This document shows, in pieces, positions 9,952 to 20,269 of a stretch of DNA of 64,000 nucleotides. A program made the translations under genes and the position numbers. Position 1 is the first letter of the stretch. Each line of letters begins with the position of its first letter. The DNA is from Paenibacillus ferrarius. Lineage in GTDB: Bacteria; Bacillota; Bacilli; Paenibacillales; NBRC-103111. The stretch is from contig NZ_MBTG01000005.1 of the NCBI RefSeq assembly GCF_002027705.1, positions 181,146 to 245,145 of the forward strand. The letters are read 5' to 3'. Under the pieces are notes generated by a model that saw only the letters and a list, made by a program, of their open reading frames with translations, did no database searches and was not told the origin of the DNA.

Positions 9952-12207
9952 CTACTTTTCTTGTTTTCGGTATTCACCAGGCGTTATCCCAACTTGCTGT
10001 TTGAAGGTACGGATAAAACTTGATACATCATAGTAGCCTATCTGCTGTACAATTTCCTTAACGGAGCTGTTCGTGTGTCGAAGCAACCGTTTTGCCTGTT
10101 CGATCCTTACCTCTTTCAAATATTCCATGACAGTTCGACCTGTCTGTTCTTTGTAATAACGACTCAAATAGGACAAGGAGAGAGAAAAGTGCTCGGCAAT
10201 CTTTTGTACGGAGAAATCGTATTCGCTATAGTATTGCAAAATATATTTGTTTATTTGGTCGATCATTACGGCAGGGGATGCCGATTTAGGCTCGTCAAGG
10301 GAATGACATAATGCTGTACAAGCGGTAGTGAGTAAGTCAGCAATTTCATCTAATGTCGTATAGTCGGTCAGAGCTAAAATGTCCGGCAAGCGATCACTTG
10401 AGCATCCTGGACTTCTATTTTCCATGAACGCAATAAATTTATGAATGATGTCATAACAAAGCTCTTTGGCGATAAACAGGGTCATTCCACTCTGTTTAAT
10501 TTTAATGGTGATTTGATGGACATCTCTGGTAATCCGCAATGCTTCACCGTACTGCAACACAATTTCCAATTCATCCAGAATACGTCTAGGATTCAACAAA
10601 TCTGCATGATCATGGGCCATTAAGTCATCGAAAAAGATAACTCGCTGATTCCCTTTAATCATCTTATAATCTATCGCCGTTGATGCTTCCAAATAGGAAC
10701 GCCCCACTTGCGATAGTGCCCTATACCCGTTTCCAATCCCCAGCGTAATCGGTATGGCATACGTCATATTCAAATGATCGTGTAAACGGTTCAGCCACAG
10801 CTTTCTATCCGGTAGCTTGCCTCCCCATGACAAAATAAAAATCGCTCTTCGTTCTTCTAAGCCGATCTTTACATGTCCCACGGCATCTCCTCCGAACTGC
10901 CGCTCTACTTCTGCAATCAACTTTTCCTTATAGAACACTTGGGAAACAGGGACTTCCAGGATCATCACCGTAATATCTGGAAAAGGAAAGGTAACGCCAA
11001 CTTCTTCGCCCCGTTCATTAACATCGTCCAGTGTTTGAAATTCACCCCTCAGTAAACTGCCGAGAAAATGATCTCTTACCGCTGAACGATTTTCTTCCAA
11101 CTTGCGGCCCAAGGTTCGATTCGAATCGGCAATATCGTTGATAACACTGCCAATGGCTTCGAATATGTTCGTTTTGTGAATCGATTGACCTCGAACTGTT
11201 TCTACGAGAGAGGCTAGCTTTTTAACCGGATTGTAATTAAATAGCATAGCAACATAAATGAAAGCGCAACCAATTGTGAAAATGAATAACAAGTAGCCAA
11301 TCCACTTCAGGATGGCTTGATGAACTGGCGCTACGACTGAAGAGTAGGGAAGCATAATGACATAGGTCAAACCGCTTTGCATTGATTTTTGAAATGAAAC
11401 AACAAACTTTTGATGTTGAAATTCTTGAATATGTCGTTTGTTCTCCCCATTCACGATTTGCTTGTAAACGTCGAAGGATTTCATGGAATCCAATTGTTTG
11501 TAGGCGGATATTACCCTGCCTGCCTGATCGAAAACGATCGCGTTCCCATTCGGCAGCAGTTGCTCTGGATTAAGTCCTTTGAGTAATGTGTCTTCTTTCA
11601 GTTCAAACAAGACCGTCCCATACGGTTTTTGGTTCCTCATCGGAATAGGCACGATATAAGTAATCAGACGTTGTATGGGTAACCCCTCTATCCTAACGTC
11701 CTCTGCTGGCCGAAGCATAATGGTGTTCACATGGTTCAGATCATCATTAAATTGTTCTTCGGTCCATTCGGAAAAGTGGTACAAATTGCTCGCAAAGTCT
11801 TTGACCTTATAAGTACTTAACGAAGAATATAATTTCTCCGATCCGCGAATATGGAGAACAATTTCACGAATACTGTCATCAACAACCTTACCTTCCAATA
11901 CCTTTTTCCCTTGAAACATATTAAACATATCCTGTGTCAGCATATAGGGTGACAGTTCCGGAGCTTCCGTAATCTGATTGGCAATTTTATTCATCAGAAT
12001 TAGTTTGTTATCAACCTCGAACTGGAAGCTATTCAAAAGCGACTTATTGTTTCTCTCAACTTCGTCCCCCACAATCGTTGACAATTGATAATATCCTGTA
12101 ATTCCCAAAAAAAGCATAGGCAAAAAAAGAAGCAAAGTAAACGAAAACAAATATCTATTAAAAACCGACATAACCCTTGGTCTGTATTTCGTAGACTTCA
12201 TCATCAT
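9952..12207 (-). CDS. Membrane-bound AraC-family transcriptional regulator with extracytoplasmic sensor
   Basis: The product is 751 aa. A first membrane helix lies at about 20-40 (LFSFTLLLFLPMLFLGI), an extracytoplasmic Cache-like sensor at about 45-298 and a second helix at 300-324. A cytoplasmic linker (YesN/GGDEF-like fold region) leads to two AraC helix-turn-helix motifs in the last 105 residues. The final HTH contains VKEIVQQIGYYDVSSFIRTF. Such one-component regulators sense a sugar or its binding protein outside the cell and activate the neighbouring import genes. The permease operon begins 210 bp downstream in the same direction, so this is its likely activator. The start lies in a run of three ATG codons after a weak AAAGGATGAG site, so the exact start is uncertain by one or two codons. 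Confidence 0.9.
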   Translation of the reverse strand: MMMKSTKYRPRVMSVFNRYLFSFTLLLFLPMLFLGITGYYQLSTIVGDEVERNNKSLLNSFQFEVDNKLILMNKIANQITEAPELSPYMLTQDMFNMFQGKKVLEGKVVDDSIREIVLHIRGSEKLYSSLSTYKVKDFASNLYHFSEWTEEQFNDDLNHVNTIMLRPAEDVRIEGLPIQRLITYIVPIPMRNQKPYGTVLFELKEDTLLKGLNPEQLLPNGNAIVFDQAGRVISAYKQLDSMKSFDVYKQIVNGENKRHIQEFQHQKFVVSFQKSMQSGLTYVIMLPYSSVVAPVHQAILKWIGYLLFIFTIGCAFIYVAMLFNYNPVKKLASLVETVRGQSIHKTNIFEAIGSVINDIADSNRTLGRKLEENRSAVRDHFLGSLLRGEFQTLDDVNERGEEVGVTFPFPDITVMILEVPVSQVFYKEKLIAEVERQFGGDAVGHVKIGLEERRAIFILSWGGKLPDRKLWLNRLHDHLNMTYAIPITLGIGNGYRALSQVGRSYLEASTAIDYKMIKGNQRVIFFDDLMAHDHADLLNPRRILDELEIVLQYGEALRITRDVHQITIKIKQSGMTLFIAKELCYDIIHKFIAFMENRSPGCSSDRLPDILALTDYTTLDEIADLLTTACTALCHSLDEPKSASPAVMIDQINKYILQYYSEYDFSVQKIAEHFSLSLSYLSRYYKEQTGRTVMEYLKEVRIEQAKRLLRHTNSSVKEIVQQIGYYDVSSFIRTFKQQVGITPGEYRKQEK

Positions 12208-12359
12208 TGATTACGCTCATCCTTTGGGCTATGACATGAACTTATCCATATCATTATGCATAGTATCAAGACAATCCAACAGGTGAATAATTTATACCCC
12301 TGTACAAGATAAACACCTATCCTTTAGAATGTAATCATTTAAATTGCCATCAGAACGAT

Positions 12360-12398
12360 ATAAAAAGGGCGCCACATTGTGAAAACTGTGCGCCCTTC
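12360..12398 (-). terminator. Rho-independent terminator after ABC exporter ATPase gene
   Basis: Read on the minus strand, AAGGGCGC and GGCGCCCTT form a stem closing a loop of about 16 bases that itself has ACA/TGT pairing. The stem is followed by TTTTTAT. It lies just past the stop codon at 12423. Confidence 0.8.
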
Positions 12399-12422
12399 TT
12401 ATGAGCCAATCCGATGAAATTT

Positions 12423-13421
12423 TCAAGCTTGTACCGTCTCCCGTTCTTTATTTTCATACAATCTCTCGATTGTTCTTTCAATGTTAGGTTCCTTAATATG
12501 TAAATCAACAATACTGTTGCCCTCAGTGATTTTAGCAATAGCTTCAGCAATTGCAATCTCGTTCGTATTGATGATAATCGTTTTTCTCGGTCCCTCTTCA
12601 CTAATAACCCTCAATCGAGAATCATTAAGTGATACATTGTCTTCTGCAAAATCCACGATTAACATGTACCCTTCACTGTATAAGTCTTTTAATTCCCCTA
12701 TGGATCCGTCAAATATCTTTTGCCCATGATCAATCATGATGATTCGATTGCAGATTTGCTCAATATCGTCCATATCATGAGTGGTTAATAGGACAGTCGT
12801 ACCTTTTTCTTTATTTAATTCCCTCACAAAACGTCGAATACGACTTTTAGCTACGACATCAAGTCCAATCGTAGGCTCATCTAAATATATAATTTCAGGG
12901 TCATGTAGAAGAGCAACCGCCAAATTGGCTCGCATCTTTTGTCCCAAGCTTAGTTGTCTAATCGGTCGATTCATAAATTCCTGCATCTCTAACAACTCAA
13001 CATAAAGGTTTACATTTGATTTAAACTGTCGCTCTTCAATACGGTACATTTTCTTATACAGTTGAAAAGTCTCTGTCATTGGCAGATCCCAATACAATTG
13101 AGATCTTTGTCCGAAAACTACACCCATTTTCTCCGCATTCTTCACTCGATTTTCGTGAGGAACTCTCCCATCAACGCGAACAATTCCAGAAGTTGGTGTC
13201 AAAATACCTGTTAAAATCTTGATCGTAGTCGATTTGCCAGCCCCATTTGGACCGATATATCCAACAAGCTCTCCTTTATCAATGCTAATATTTATGTTTT
13301 GAATAGCGACCTTTGTTTCAAATTCACGAATAAACAACGATTTTAACGTCTTAGTCCAACTTGAATTTCTTTTATACACTTTAAATTCCTTGCATATATT
13401 TTCCATTTCAATATAAGCCAC
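12423..13421 (-). CDS. ABC exporter ATP-binding protein, COG4586 type
   Basis: The product is a 332-aa ATPase with Walker A GPNGAGKST at about 57-65, signature LSLGQKMR and Walker B IIYLDEPTIGLD. The C-terminal domain of about 90 residues is typical of ABC-2 exporters. The N terminus carries the COG4586-type insertion before the first strand (KVYKRNSSWTKTLKSLF). The start chosen is GTG at 13421, because AAAGGGA lies 7-8 bases before it. A frame extending to 13508 would overlap the permease gene and has no such site. It forms an operon with the two permease genes upstream (16 bp gap). The substrate is unknown; this trio type is annotated as uncharacterised efflux. Confidence 0.9.
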   Translation of the reverse strand: MAYIEMENICKEFKVYKRNSSWTKTLKSLFIREFETKVAIQNINISIDKGELVGYIGPNGAGKSTTIKILTGILTPTSGIVRVDGRVPHENRVKNAEKMGVVFGQRSQLYWDLPMTETFQLYKKMYRIEERQFKSNVNLYVELLEMQEFMNRPIRQLSLGQKMRANLAVALLHDPEIIYLDEPTIGLDVVAKSRIRRFVRELNKEKGTTVLLTTHDMDDIEQICNRIIMIDHGQKIFDGSIGELKDLYSEGYMLIVDFAEDNVSLNDSRLRVISEEGPRKTIIINTNEIAIAEAIAKITEGNSIVDLHIKEPNIERTIERLYENKERETVQA

Positions 13422-13437
13422 ATAATCATCCCTTTCA

Positions 13438-14241
13438 TCAAGACCCTGTGCTGTTATAGTGTTTAATCCCTTTGAAGAAAAACATAAGTGCCAGAGTAAA
13501 TAACACAATACCGATAATCGGATTAAGAAATTGAACCAATGGATGAAACATTAGAAAATCGTTTTTTTCGAGAAAATATTGTGCTGGATAAAAATTGATG
13601 AATGCATAAGGAAACAATAAGGTTAATAACACCTGCAGAAACTTGCTGTACGCAGATATTGGATATTGGATAAACCTTTTTAAATCAAACATAAATAGGT
13701 CAATTAATGCTTTATTATTCGTTATCCAAAAGGCGGGCACAGAAGTGAACAGAAATGCTGCGCCTTGTATGAGAGTACCTCCAATTAATACTAGGACAAG
13801 GAACAATAGATTCATTGCGCTTAATGTGATTTGAAGTTTGTTGAAACAAATGATGATAACACCGATGGCAACAATCACATTGTTAAAATACCCGGTGCTG
13901 AATTCTTTGCATACTAAATATAAAAAAGGATTAATTGGTTTTGTTAAAATTTCATCAAATTCTCCGCTTTGGATGCGTGAAGCTAGTTTCATGCATGGAT
14001 GAAACAGAAAAAATCCAGCAAAGGAATACGAAGCTAAACTTAATGCATATAAAAACATAACCTCGTATGTTCCCCATCCAGCTATTTGTTTGAATTTAGA
14101 GATGAGAATATAAATGAGTAGAAACTCCGTTACCCATACGGATGCTTTGGAGAAAGAGGTGAGTAAAAATGCCCCCCGATATTCTACCACTCCGTTTAGC
14201 TTAATTTTGATAAATGCCAAATATAGCGGCAGTCGACTCAT
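13438..14241 (-). CDS. ABC-2 type permease, COG3694-like
   Basis: This is a membrane protein of about 267 aa with six hydrophobic segments, in the family that pairs with COG4586 ATPases. The motif SGEFDEILTKPINPFLY at about 92-108 is characteristic of this permease pair: a sequence ending in KP-N-F/L follows the second helix. ATG 14241 is preferred over ATG 14253. It has GGAGG six bases upstream and starts one base after the previous stop codon. It lies between the other permease gene and the ATPase gene, so the three form one exporter operon. Confidence 0.87.
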   Translation of the reverse strand: MSRLPLYLAFIKIKLNGVVEYRGAFLLTSFSKASVWVTEFLLIYILISKFKQIAGWGTYEVMFLYALSLASYSFAGFFLFHPCMKLASRIQSGEFDEILTKPINPFLYLVCKEFSTGYFNNVIVAIGVIIICFNKLQITLSAMNLLFLVLVLIGGTLIQGAAFLFTSVPAFWITNNKALIDLFMFDLKRFIQYPISAYSKFLQVLLTLLFPYAFINFYPAQYFLEKNDFLMFHPLVQFLNPIIGIVLFTLALMFFFKGIKHYNSTGS

Positions 14242-14242
14242 T

Positions 14243-15034
14243 TTAGCCTCCATGGACGATCACTTTTTTTTCAACTTTATTCCAAATTAACTTTTCCACG
14301 ATGATCAAAAGAATGATCCAAACAAATTGAGTACAAATAACGTTGATAGACTCATGCCAAGACAATTTCCCCAAGAGTATGGCAATTGGCTCGAATGCGA
14401 CAAGATGAAAAGGCAACATTTTGCTAATGTATAATAAAAAATCTGGATAAAACCACAGGGGGACAAAAGTGCCTGCAAAGAGTTGAAAAAATGCCTTCAT
14501 AAACCAATCAATATAAAATGAAGTCGTCATCCAGAACGTAGTTAATCCCAAAATATAATTGAAGTAGTAGATGATTATAAAACCGTTAATCAGGCTAATA
14601 AAAAACAGCAAAAGGCTATTTGTCTGATATGGCCATGTAAACCCCGAATAAATAATAATAAGCAGAATCGCTGGAACTGTATTGAAGATGAGCATGTACA
14701 CATTCTCGCCGATTTGGTTAGCAAATATGTAATACTTAAAATTAATTGGCTTGATGAAGTCGGTGCTTATAGAACCATCAACGACTTTGCTCCCGATCTC
14801 ATTAGCGATATTCGAATAGATCAAAGAACCAATTATTGAATTGACGATGACAAAATTAATCATATCTGTTAATTGAATACCGCTAATAGCCGATTGTCCT
14901 TTAAATAAGGCTGTCCATATACTGATTAGTATTAACATCTTAATTAGTGAACTGATGGCGCTAATATAGGAGTTCATTCGATAAACAAACTTTTGAGAAA
15001 ATGATATTTTAATGAACTCTAGGTATACTCCCAC
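14243..15034 (-). CDS. ABC-2 type permease, COG4587-like
   Basis: This 263-aa membrane protein is the first gene of the exporter operon. It starts with GTG behind AGGAGGCTATTGA. The segment VVDGSISTDFIKPINFKYY is the counterpart of the SGEFDE...KPINPF motif in the second permease. This supports two homologous half-channels of the COG4586/4587/3694 group. Six hydrophobic stretches are visible. The next gene downstream is tightly coupled, starting one base after this stop. The operon lies between the two glycan modules but shows no domain linking it to glycan use. Confidence 0.87.
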   Translation of the reverse strand: MGVYLEFIKISFSQKFVYRMNSYISAISSLIKMLILISIWTALFKGQSAISGIQLTDMINFVIVNSIIGSLIYSNIANEIGSKVVDGSISTDFIKPINFKYYIFANQIGENVYMLIFNTVPAILLIIIYSGFTWPYQTNSLLLFFISLINGFIIIYYFNYILGLTTFWMTTSFYIDWFMKAFFQLFAGTFVPLWFYPDFLLYISKMLPFHLVAFEPIAILLGKLSWHESINVICTQFVWIILLIIVEKLIWNKVEKKVIVHGG

Positions 15035-15154
15035 TCAATAGCCTCCTGCTTCTTCTTGTTCCAATGATTTCCAAAGGGTACAAACATCGTAACTTAATTT
15101 TTCCCAAAGATGAATTGTCAAAATCTAAAATCAATCTTCAATATTGAAAGTCAA

Positions 15155-15199
15155 GAAAAAAAGCAGCAAGGCCAGCCCCCTAAGAGGCCAACCTGCTGC
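15155..15199 (-). terminator. Rho-independent terminator after SLH-anchored PL6 gene
   Basis: On the minus strand GCAGCAGGTTGGCC pairs with GGCCTTGCTGC across an approximately 12-base loop. A run of seven T follows. It ends the transcript of the upstream PL6 gene before the ABC exporter operon. Confidence 0.85.
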
Positions 15200-15207
15200 A
15201 TACAACC

Positions 15208-18200
15208 CTAGCGATCCAACATACGCATAACCACCGTGACGGCTTCCGCTCTCGTCGCCACGTCAAACGGTTTAAAAGCATGATTCTCCCGGCCATCAAC
15301 TAGCCCAAGTGAGTTAGCCCGCGAAACTAACGGCAATGCCCATGAGGGGATCTGAGAACTGTCGCTAAACGAAGACGCAGTCGATGTTCCCTCGCTTTGT
15401 GGCAATGCCCTTACTAACATGGCAACCATTTCAATTCGATTTATTGCCTCATTAGGACGCAGAGATTGGTCTTCATAGCCCTGAATAATGCCTGCTTTCA
15501 ACGCAGCGCCAAGTTCTCCCGCCGCCCATGCCGGAATACTCGCCTCATCCGTGAAATCCGGCTTCGATGGTTCCGGCTTCAAGCCCAGAGCGCGAACCAG
15601 CATAGCAGCGAATTGAAGTCTTGTCATCGGTTCGTCAGGTTTAAAACTGCCATCTGAATAGCCGTTCACAATGCCCTTGGCAGCAGCCTTGCTGATAGCT
15701 TCTGATGCCCAATGTTTCGGCACATCTACAAAAGTCCCCGGCGTTGGTACTGATGTGGAGGGACCCGGCGGTTTTGAAGGCTGTGGAATCGTCGGTTCAG
15801 GCACCGGGTTAGGCAAAGGCGCTGGATTATACCCAGATGATGAATCCGATGAAGAATTCGATGAAGACGAATTGTTTATCTGCGGGCGTTTTATCATCAT
15901 GGTATACGTTTTATGAATGCCGGACGGCATCGACACATCAATCAGAACAACACTGCCGCTTTCTGCAATGGCCAGCGGTCCGCTTTCGCTGCCGCTTCTT
16001 ACCGACTGCGCCGAAGCCCCGTCTACGCTCACCTGAATGTCAGCCCTCTGACTTAAGGAAGCCGGCGTAATTGTCATGCTGCCGATTCCAGTGGGAGCCA
16101 TCACCGTATAATAGGTAATATCCGAGCGGAAGGCTGGCGTGAGTGTCAGAGTAGAGCTGATCTGAAGGCTGCTTAACTCCGGCTTGCCTTCTTCTTCTGG
16201 CATGCTCCTGCCCGCAGATGGCCCAACATCGGCAGCCGTAAGCGGCTTAAGTGTAGGAACGGCTGCTTGGTCGTACTCATCTGCACCAGCGTCGGGAGTA
16301 TGCGTCCGCCTTTGACCGTCCATATCGTCCAAAGGAACATATGGACCTTGGGCGCTATCAACCGCGGGACTTAGCGGCGACAAGCGAATCAGACCGTCGC
16401 TGCCACGGACCAGCTTCAGATCACCTTTGTAAGTGGCGCTAACGACAGTTGCATTCGCCGCCACAGCAGCGAGACCATCGACCATATTGCCGACATAAGT
16501 CGGTCGGCCTGCGGACGTGATATCTTTCGTTTCATTGAATATCGTCCCTACGTTACTGAAAATGACATTATTATAAACTTGCGTTCCCGTCGGTTGGAAC
16601 GTGCGCTGGGCAACTTTGAGGGCCGATGCTTTATTGCTTAAGTTTACGATTGTATTATTGTAAATTTGCACATTATATTGCCGCCAATGCCCACGCAGCA
16701 GCTCCTGCTGCCGTTCTGCCGAAAGGCTCCTAAGTTCCGCGAAATCGTTCGGCCCAGTGCCCCAACGTATAATGGGGTTCGTGCCTCCCTCCGGCCCCGC
16801 ATCTTCCGTTCCGCCATCAAGCTGAATGGCATCATCCGTAAGTCCTTCCATGTAATTATTATAAATCTTGTGATCATTCCCATAGAGACGGAAACCGCTC
16901 GTTCCAGGTTTTTTGCCATCTGCGATAATGAAATTGCCATAAAAGCTGTTGCGATGACCGTGCCGGGCTACCATTCCTCCATAGGAATTCAATACGGTGT
17001 TGTAGCGGATTATATTATCGCTGCTCTTCACCGAAACGATCTCGTCCTCGCCGTTCAATCCGTCGAACAAATTATATTGAATCGTAACATGTCCAGGCGC
17101 CAAAGATAATCCGGAAAGCCCCAGGCGGATCGCTTCCAATCCGTTACTTACCCGTGGACCGATATCATGGAAGTGATTGTATTCAATCACATCGTACTGC
17201 GAGACCGAATCCTTGCCGTCATACGTCATCACTGCGCCGAAACCGGTTTTCGGACCGATGTCATTGTAAGCAATCCGATTGTGGCTGCTGGTGCCTTCCA
17301 CCCGAATATAATGCCGGTCGGTTCCGCCGTCCGTAAGCAGCGCCGAATTCGGGGAGTGCGACGTTTCGCCCGTATAAACAGCTCCGTTCGGATCATAGGT
17401 GCTGCCATAACGGCAGCTATTTTCAACGCCAATCACACACCAAATTGGTTTATTGACGCTGTTCTCAGCCTTTGTAAAGCGATATTTCTGCCCCGTTTCA
17501 TCCAATGCAAAGGTATTGCGCACAATGGAGACATTGCTGGAGTCATATAATTCCACACCTGGGTGCAGTCCCTTCAACGTTGCGATCCTGTCTTCCGGGA
17601 CCGCTCGGCTCCGCAGCGTATCCTCACCAAGAGCCGATCCGCCACCGGAGTGGAACGTAAGTCCCTCAACCTCAATATAATTTGCATTTTCAATATGCAT
17701 GTAGCTGTCGCCAGCGATAACGGCCTTCCCTAGTTCAGCAGCGACAATACGAATCGGAAGCGCAGCCGTACCTGCCTTATCTTTGACAACGAATGGACCG
17801 TTTTGTTGATACGTACCATTTTGCAATTCAATCGTCGTCCCTTTAGCGGCTTGATCCAGCGCATTTTGCAGTTCTTGCGCGGAATTGACCTTCACCACCC
17901 GTACCGGAGGGAGGGGCTCCACGGGTTTATCACCTGCTTGCGGAGGACCGCTTGGCTCTGAAGGCTCATCCACTTTGGGTGCAGTGCCCGTATAAAGTTC
18001 AACTTCGGTAATACTATTCCAATTGCCTGAGCTGCCCGAAGCCGTATTTCCATATCCGACCAGCCGCAGATATCGAACTTCTGCCGGAGTAGTCAGCACA
18101 TAAGGCTGCATAATATCATCTTCGACTTTGAGCAATCTACTTTTTCGTTTAGGCAGCAGCACGGTCGGATTCTGGAAATCCGCTTGATTGGAGCCTATAA

Positions 18201-20154
18201 TTTCGAAATTGCTTTGACGGTCGATCGCGTTCAGGAAAGCAATATTCAAATAGGTAACCTTCTCTGGCTGACCCATATCGAACTGCAGCCACTCCCCTTG
18301 TCCAGAAGCCGACCAACGGACATCATTATTCCAAACACCGTCCACGACATTCGCAGGAATATTCGTCGTGTTCGGCTGGTAGGAACTAGCGGTAACCGTA
18401 CTTGCGTTCATCGGCACTTGGCCATTCGTTCCTTTGGCCGATAGCCGATAGGCTTGCAGCGTATACGTATTCATTGCATCGCCGTTTGATAATCGGATCG
18501 TGAGCTTGTTATTGCCCGGCGTGAGATGAACTTGGGTAACATCGCTTATAGGCTGATTCACCCCTGCAAGATTCGTCAGGGTCACCGCCGTTGAAATACC
18601 GCCACTGACTTGCATGGCTAAACGGATGGAATCGGCAGCCTGTGGAACGATGACCTCATACCCGTCCATCTTGGAAGACACGAAGGGAATATTCATCCCG
18701 ATCTTTTGGCCGCCGTTCCAAACATCGAGAGTAGATAACTGGATGGCCGGCATTTTCTCCACAAAGGTGAAAAAGGATCCATCAGTAAGCTCCGTATCCG
18801 CAGCGTAGTAAGCTTCGCCATGCACCTCCACAGGAGTTAATGACAGTGGAACCGCGTGGCTGAAATCGCTGCTTCCGCTCGTCAGCAGCAAGCCGCCTAG
18901 CGGAAGCATTGCCGCAGGAAAGGCAACTTGCACAGTTCTGACATTTCCCGTATTTCGAACTTTCCATGTCCGCGCTGACTGCTTAAAGTCCGCACCGTAG
19001 GGCGCAGAAGGAGCCAAACTTCCGTTATCTCCCCACAGAAGGTACTGCTTGTCCGCCAAAGCTTGTTTAGCGGTAATGATGACCTGCGCAGAGGCTTGTC
19101 CTTCGCTGCTCCGGCTTGTTGCTTGCGCCAATGCTCCTTGCTGATCGCGGGCGATACCTGCAATGTTATTGCCATAAGCCATATTGGCATCCGTTGGCCA
19201 AACGACCATCGGCGAAGGGCCTGCCGATACATAGTCCTTCCCCTTCAGCGGCGTTCCGAACTTAAGGGCCATGTACGTCTGCACTTGACTTTGCTGTACG
19301 TCTGTAAGTGTCTCACCAAACACGATCATCTCGCCAATTTGTCCGTTATAGCCGGATCCTCCACCGACAGCAGAACCGAGAGACATCGGGTTACTTGCGT
19401 TTCCAACCATTGGAAGGCGGGCTTGTGTTGATTTGGCTATCGTTTGCCCATCTAGCGTAATTGCTTGATAAACAGCACTGGAAACGGCTGGATGCGAATC
19501 ATAATGAAACCCCCAACTATTGTATTGAAGAGGAGGGATTGAATAGCCTGTCGTGAGTCGTGGATTTCCAGATAGGGTAGCTCCCGAATCCCACAAAACT
19601 TGCGAAGTGCTGGAAGGGATATATGCTCCGAACACTCCTTTTCCTTGCAAAGTTTCGTAAAAGATTTGAGAGTTCTGATTTGATAACGTTAGCCCCCCAG
19701 CAACCAAATAAACACTCGCCTGCTCGACCGGCTCATCCTGGTCAAATAACCCATTTTTGTCCAATAAAAGACTTCCATTGCCTGAACTGGCTGAACGAAT
19801 AAATTGCACCGAAGGCTGGAAATTCAGTGCAGGATTGGACAGAGTATACTTCGGCTTTGCCCTCGGACCCTTGTCGCCAACCGTCCCGTCATTGATGAAA
19901 TCATTGCCTTGTGGACTGCTGTCCTTCCATACCGTTATATCGCCATTCCCACTACGGGTCACGCTGTCGGAGTCCGCTTTCAGCCACAATTTCAGCATGT
20001 TGGCATCCACACCGCCTGGTGTTCCTGCCACTGTGCTATCTGCATGTACTTTGGATCCCCCTAGCGGCAACCACGTCAATGTTAATGCTGCTGCGAGCAG
20101 CAAGCTGACTCCCCGTTTCGAACGCACTCTGAATTCTTTGGACATCTTGCTCAA
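15208..20154 (-). CDS. Cell-wall (SLH) anchored modular polysaccharide lyase family 6, chondroitinase B-like
   Basis: The product is 1648 aa. Domains in order are a signal peptide (1-39, cleavage after VHA), LamG/concanavalin-like domain (about 45-300), a beta region (310-470) and a cadherin-like sandwich (480-570). An F5/8C discoidin domain (580-722) is followed by the PL6 right-handed beta-helix (750-1295). A second cadherin-like domain (1325-1423), a Ser-rich then Pro-rich linker (1428-1472) and three SLH repeats (1475-1648) complete it. In the lyase, Lys1043 (GEDEIVSVKSS) and Arg1064 (MVARHG) are 21 residues apart, exactly like Lys250/Arg271 of Pedobacter chondroitinase B. Glu1036 and Glu1038 match its calcium ligands. 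The start is TTG at 20154, because GAGGTG lies eight bases before it. SLH repeats hold the enzyme on the secondary cell-wall polymer. PL6 also contains alginate lyases, so the substrate is open. Confidence 0.93.
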   Translation of the reverse strand: MSKMSKEFRVRSKRGVSLLLAAALTLTWLPLGGSKVHADSTVAGTPGGVDANMLKLWLKADSDSVTRSGNGDITVWKDSSPQGNDFINDGTVGDKGPRAKPKYTLSNPALNFQPSVQFIRSASSGNGSLLLDKNGLFDQDEPVEQASVYLVAGGLTLSNQNSQIFYETLQGKGVFGAYIPSSTSQVLWDSGATLSGNPRLTTGYSIPPLQYNSWGFHYDSHPAVSSAVYQAITLDGQTIAKSTQARLPMVGNASNPMSLGSAVGGGSGYNGQIGEMIVFGETLTDVQQSQVQTYMALKFGTPLKGKDYVSAGPSPMVVWPTDANMAYGNNIAGIARDQQGALAQATSRSSEGQASAQVIITAKQALADKQYLLWGDNGSLAPSAPYGADFKQSARTWKVRNTGNVRTVQVAFPAAMLPLGGLLLTSGSSDFSHAVPLSLTPVEVHGEAYYAADTELTDGSFFTFVEKMPAIQLSTLDVWNGGQKIGMNIPFVSSKMDGYEVIVPQAADSIRLAMQVSGGISTAVTLTNLAGVNQPISDVTQVHLTPGNNKLTIRLSNGDAMNTYTLQAYRLSAKGTNGQVPMNASTVTASSYQPNTTNIPANVVDGVWNNDVRWSASGQGEWLQFDMGQPEKVTYLNIAFLNAIDRQSNFEIIGSNQADFQNPTVLLPKRKSRLLKVEDDIMQPYVLTTPAEVRYLRLVGYGNTASGSSGNWNSITEVELYTGTAPKVDEPSEPSGPPQAGDKPVEPLPPVRVVKVNSAQELQNALDQAAKGTTIELQNGTYQQNGPFVVKDKAGTAALPIRIVAAELGKAVIAGDSYMHIENANYIEVEGLTFHSGGGSALGEDTLRSRAVPEDRIATLKGLHPGVELYDSSNVSIVRNTFALDETGQKYRFTKAENSVNKPIWCVIGVENSCRYGSTYDPNGAVYTGETSHSPNSALLTDGGTDRHYIRVEGTSSHNRIAYNDIGPKTGFGAVMTYDGKDSVSQYDVIEYNHFHDIGPRVSNGLEAIRLGLSGLSLAPGHVTIQYNLFDGLNGEDEIVSVKSSDNIIRYNTVLNSYGGMVARHGHRNSFYGNFIIADGKKPGTSGFRLYGNDHKIYNNYMEGLTDDAIQLDGGTEDAGPEGGTNPIIRWGTGPNDFAELRSLSAERQQELLRGHWRQYNVQIYNNTIVNLSNKASALKVAQRTFQPTGTQVYNNVIFSNVGTIFNETKDITSAGRPTYVGNMVDGLAAVAANATVVSATYKGDLKLVRGSDGLIRLSPLSPAVDSAQGPYVPLDDMDGQRRTHTPDAGADEYDQAAVPTLKPLTAADVGPSAGRSMPEEEGKPELSSLQISSTLTLTPAFRSDITYYTVMAPTGIGSMTITPASLSQRADIQVSVDGASAQSVRSGSESGPLAIAESGSVVLIDVSMPSGIHKTYTMMIKRPQINNSSSSNSSSDSSSGYNPAPLPNPVPEPTIPQPSKPPGPSTSVPTPGTFVDVPKHWASEAISKAAAKGIVNGYSDGSFKPDEPMTRLQFAAMLVRALGLKPEPSKPDFTDEASIPAWAAGELGAALKAGIIQGYEDQSLRPNEAINRIEMVAMLVRALPQSEGTSTASSFSDSSQIPSWALPLVSRANSLGLVDGRENHAFKPFDVATRAEAVTVVMRMLDR

Positions 20155-20269
20155 ATTCTCATCACCTCTTCTGTATTGTGAAGCTTTTAGGCATCATTGC
20201 TGAATACCGTAAAAGCAGCTAAACTCATCCTTAGAAAAACGGTTTCGCCACCCTGAGAGATCAGCCTAT

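Noticed and set aside
12350..12601. 83-residue minus-strand frame overlapping the exporter ATPase end
   Set aside because: It is a shadow of the ATPase gene in another frame and crosses the terminator; no start site.
15671..15916. Acidic plus-strand frame opposite the SLH-anchored lyase linker
   Set aside because: It is the antisense image of the Ser/Pro-rich linker and has no ribosome site.
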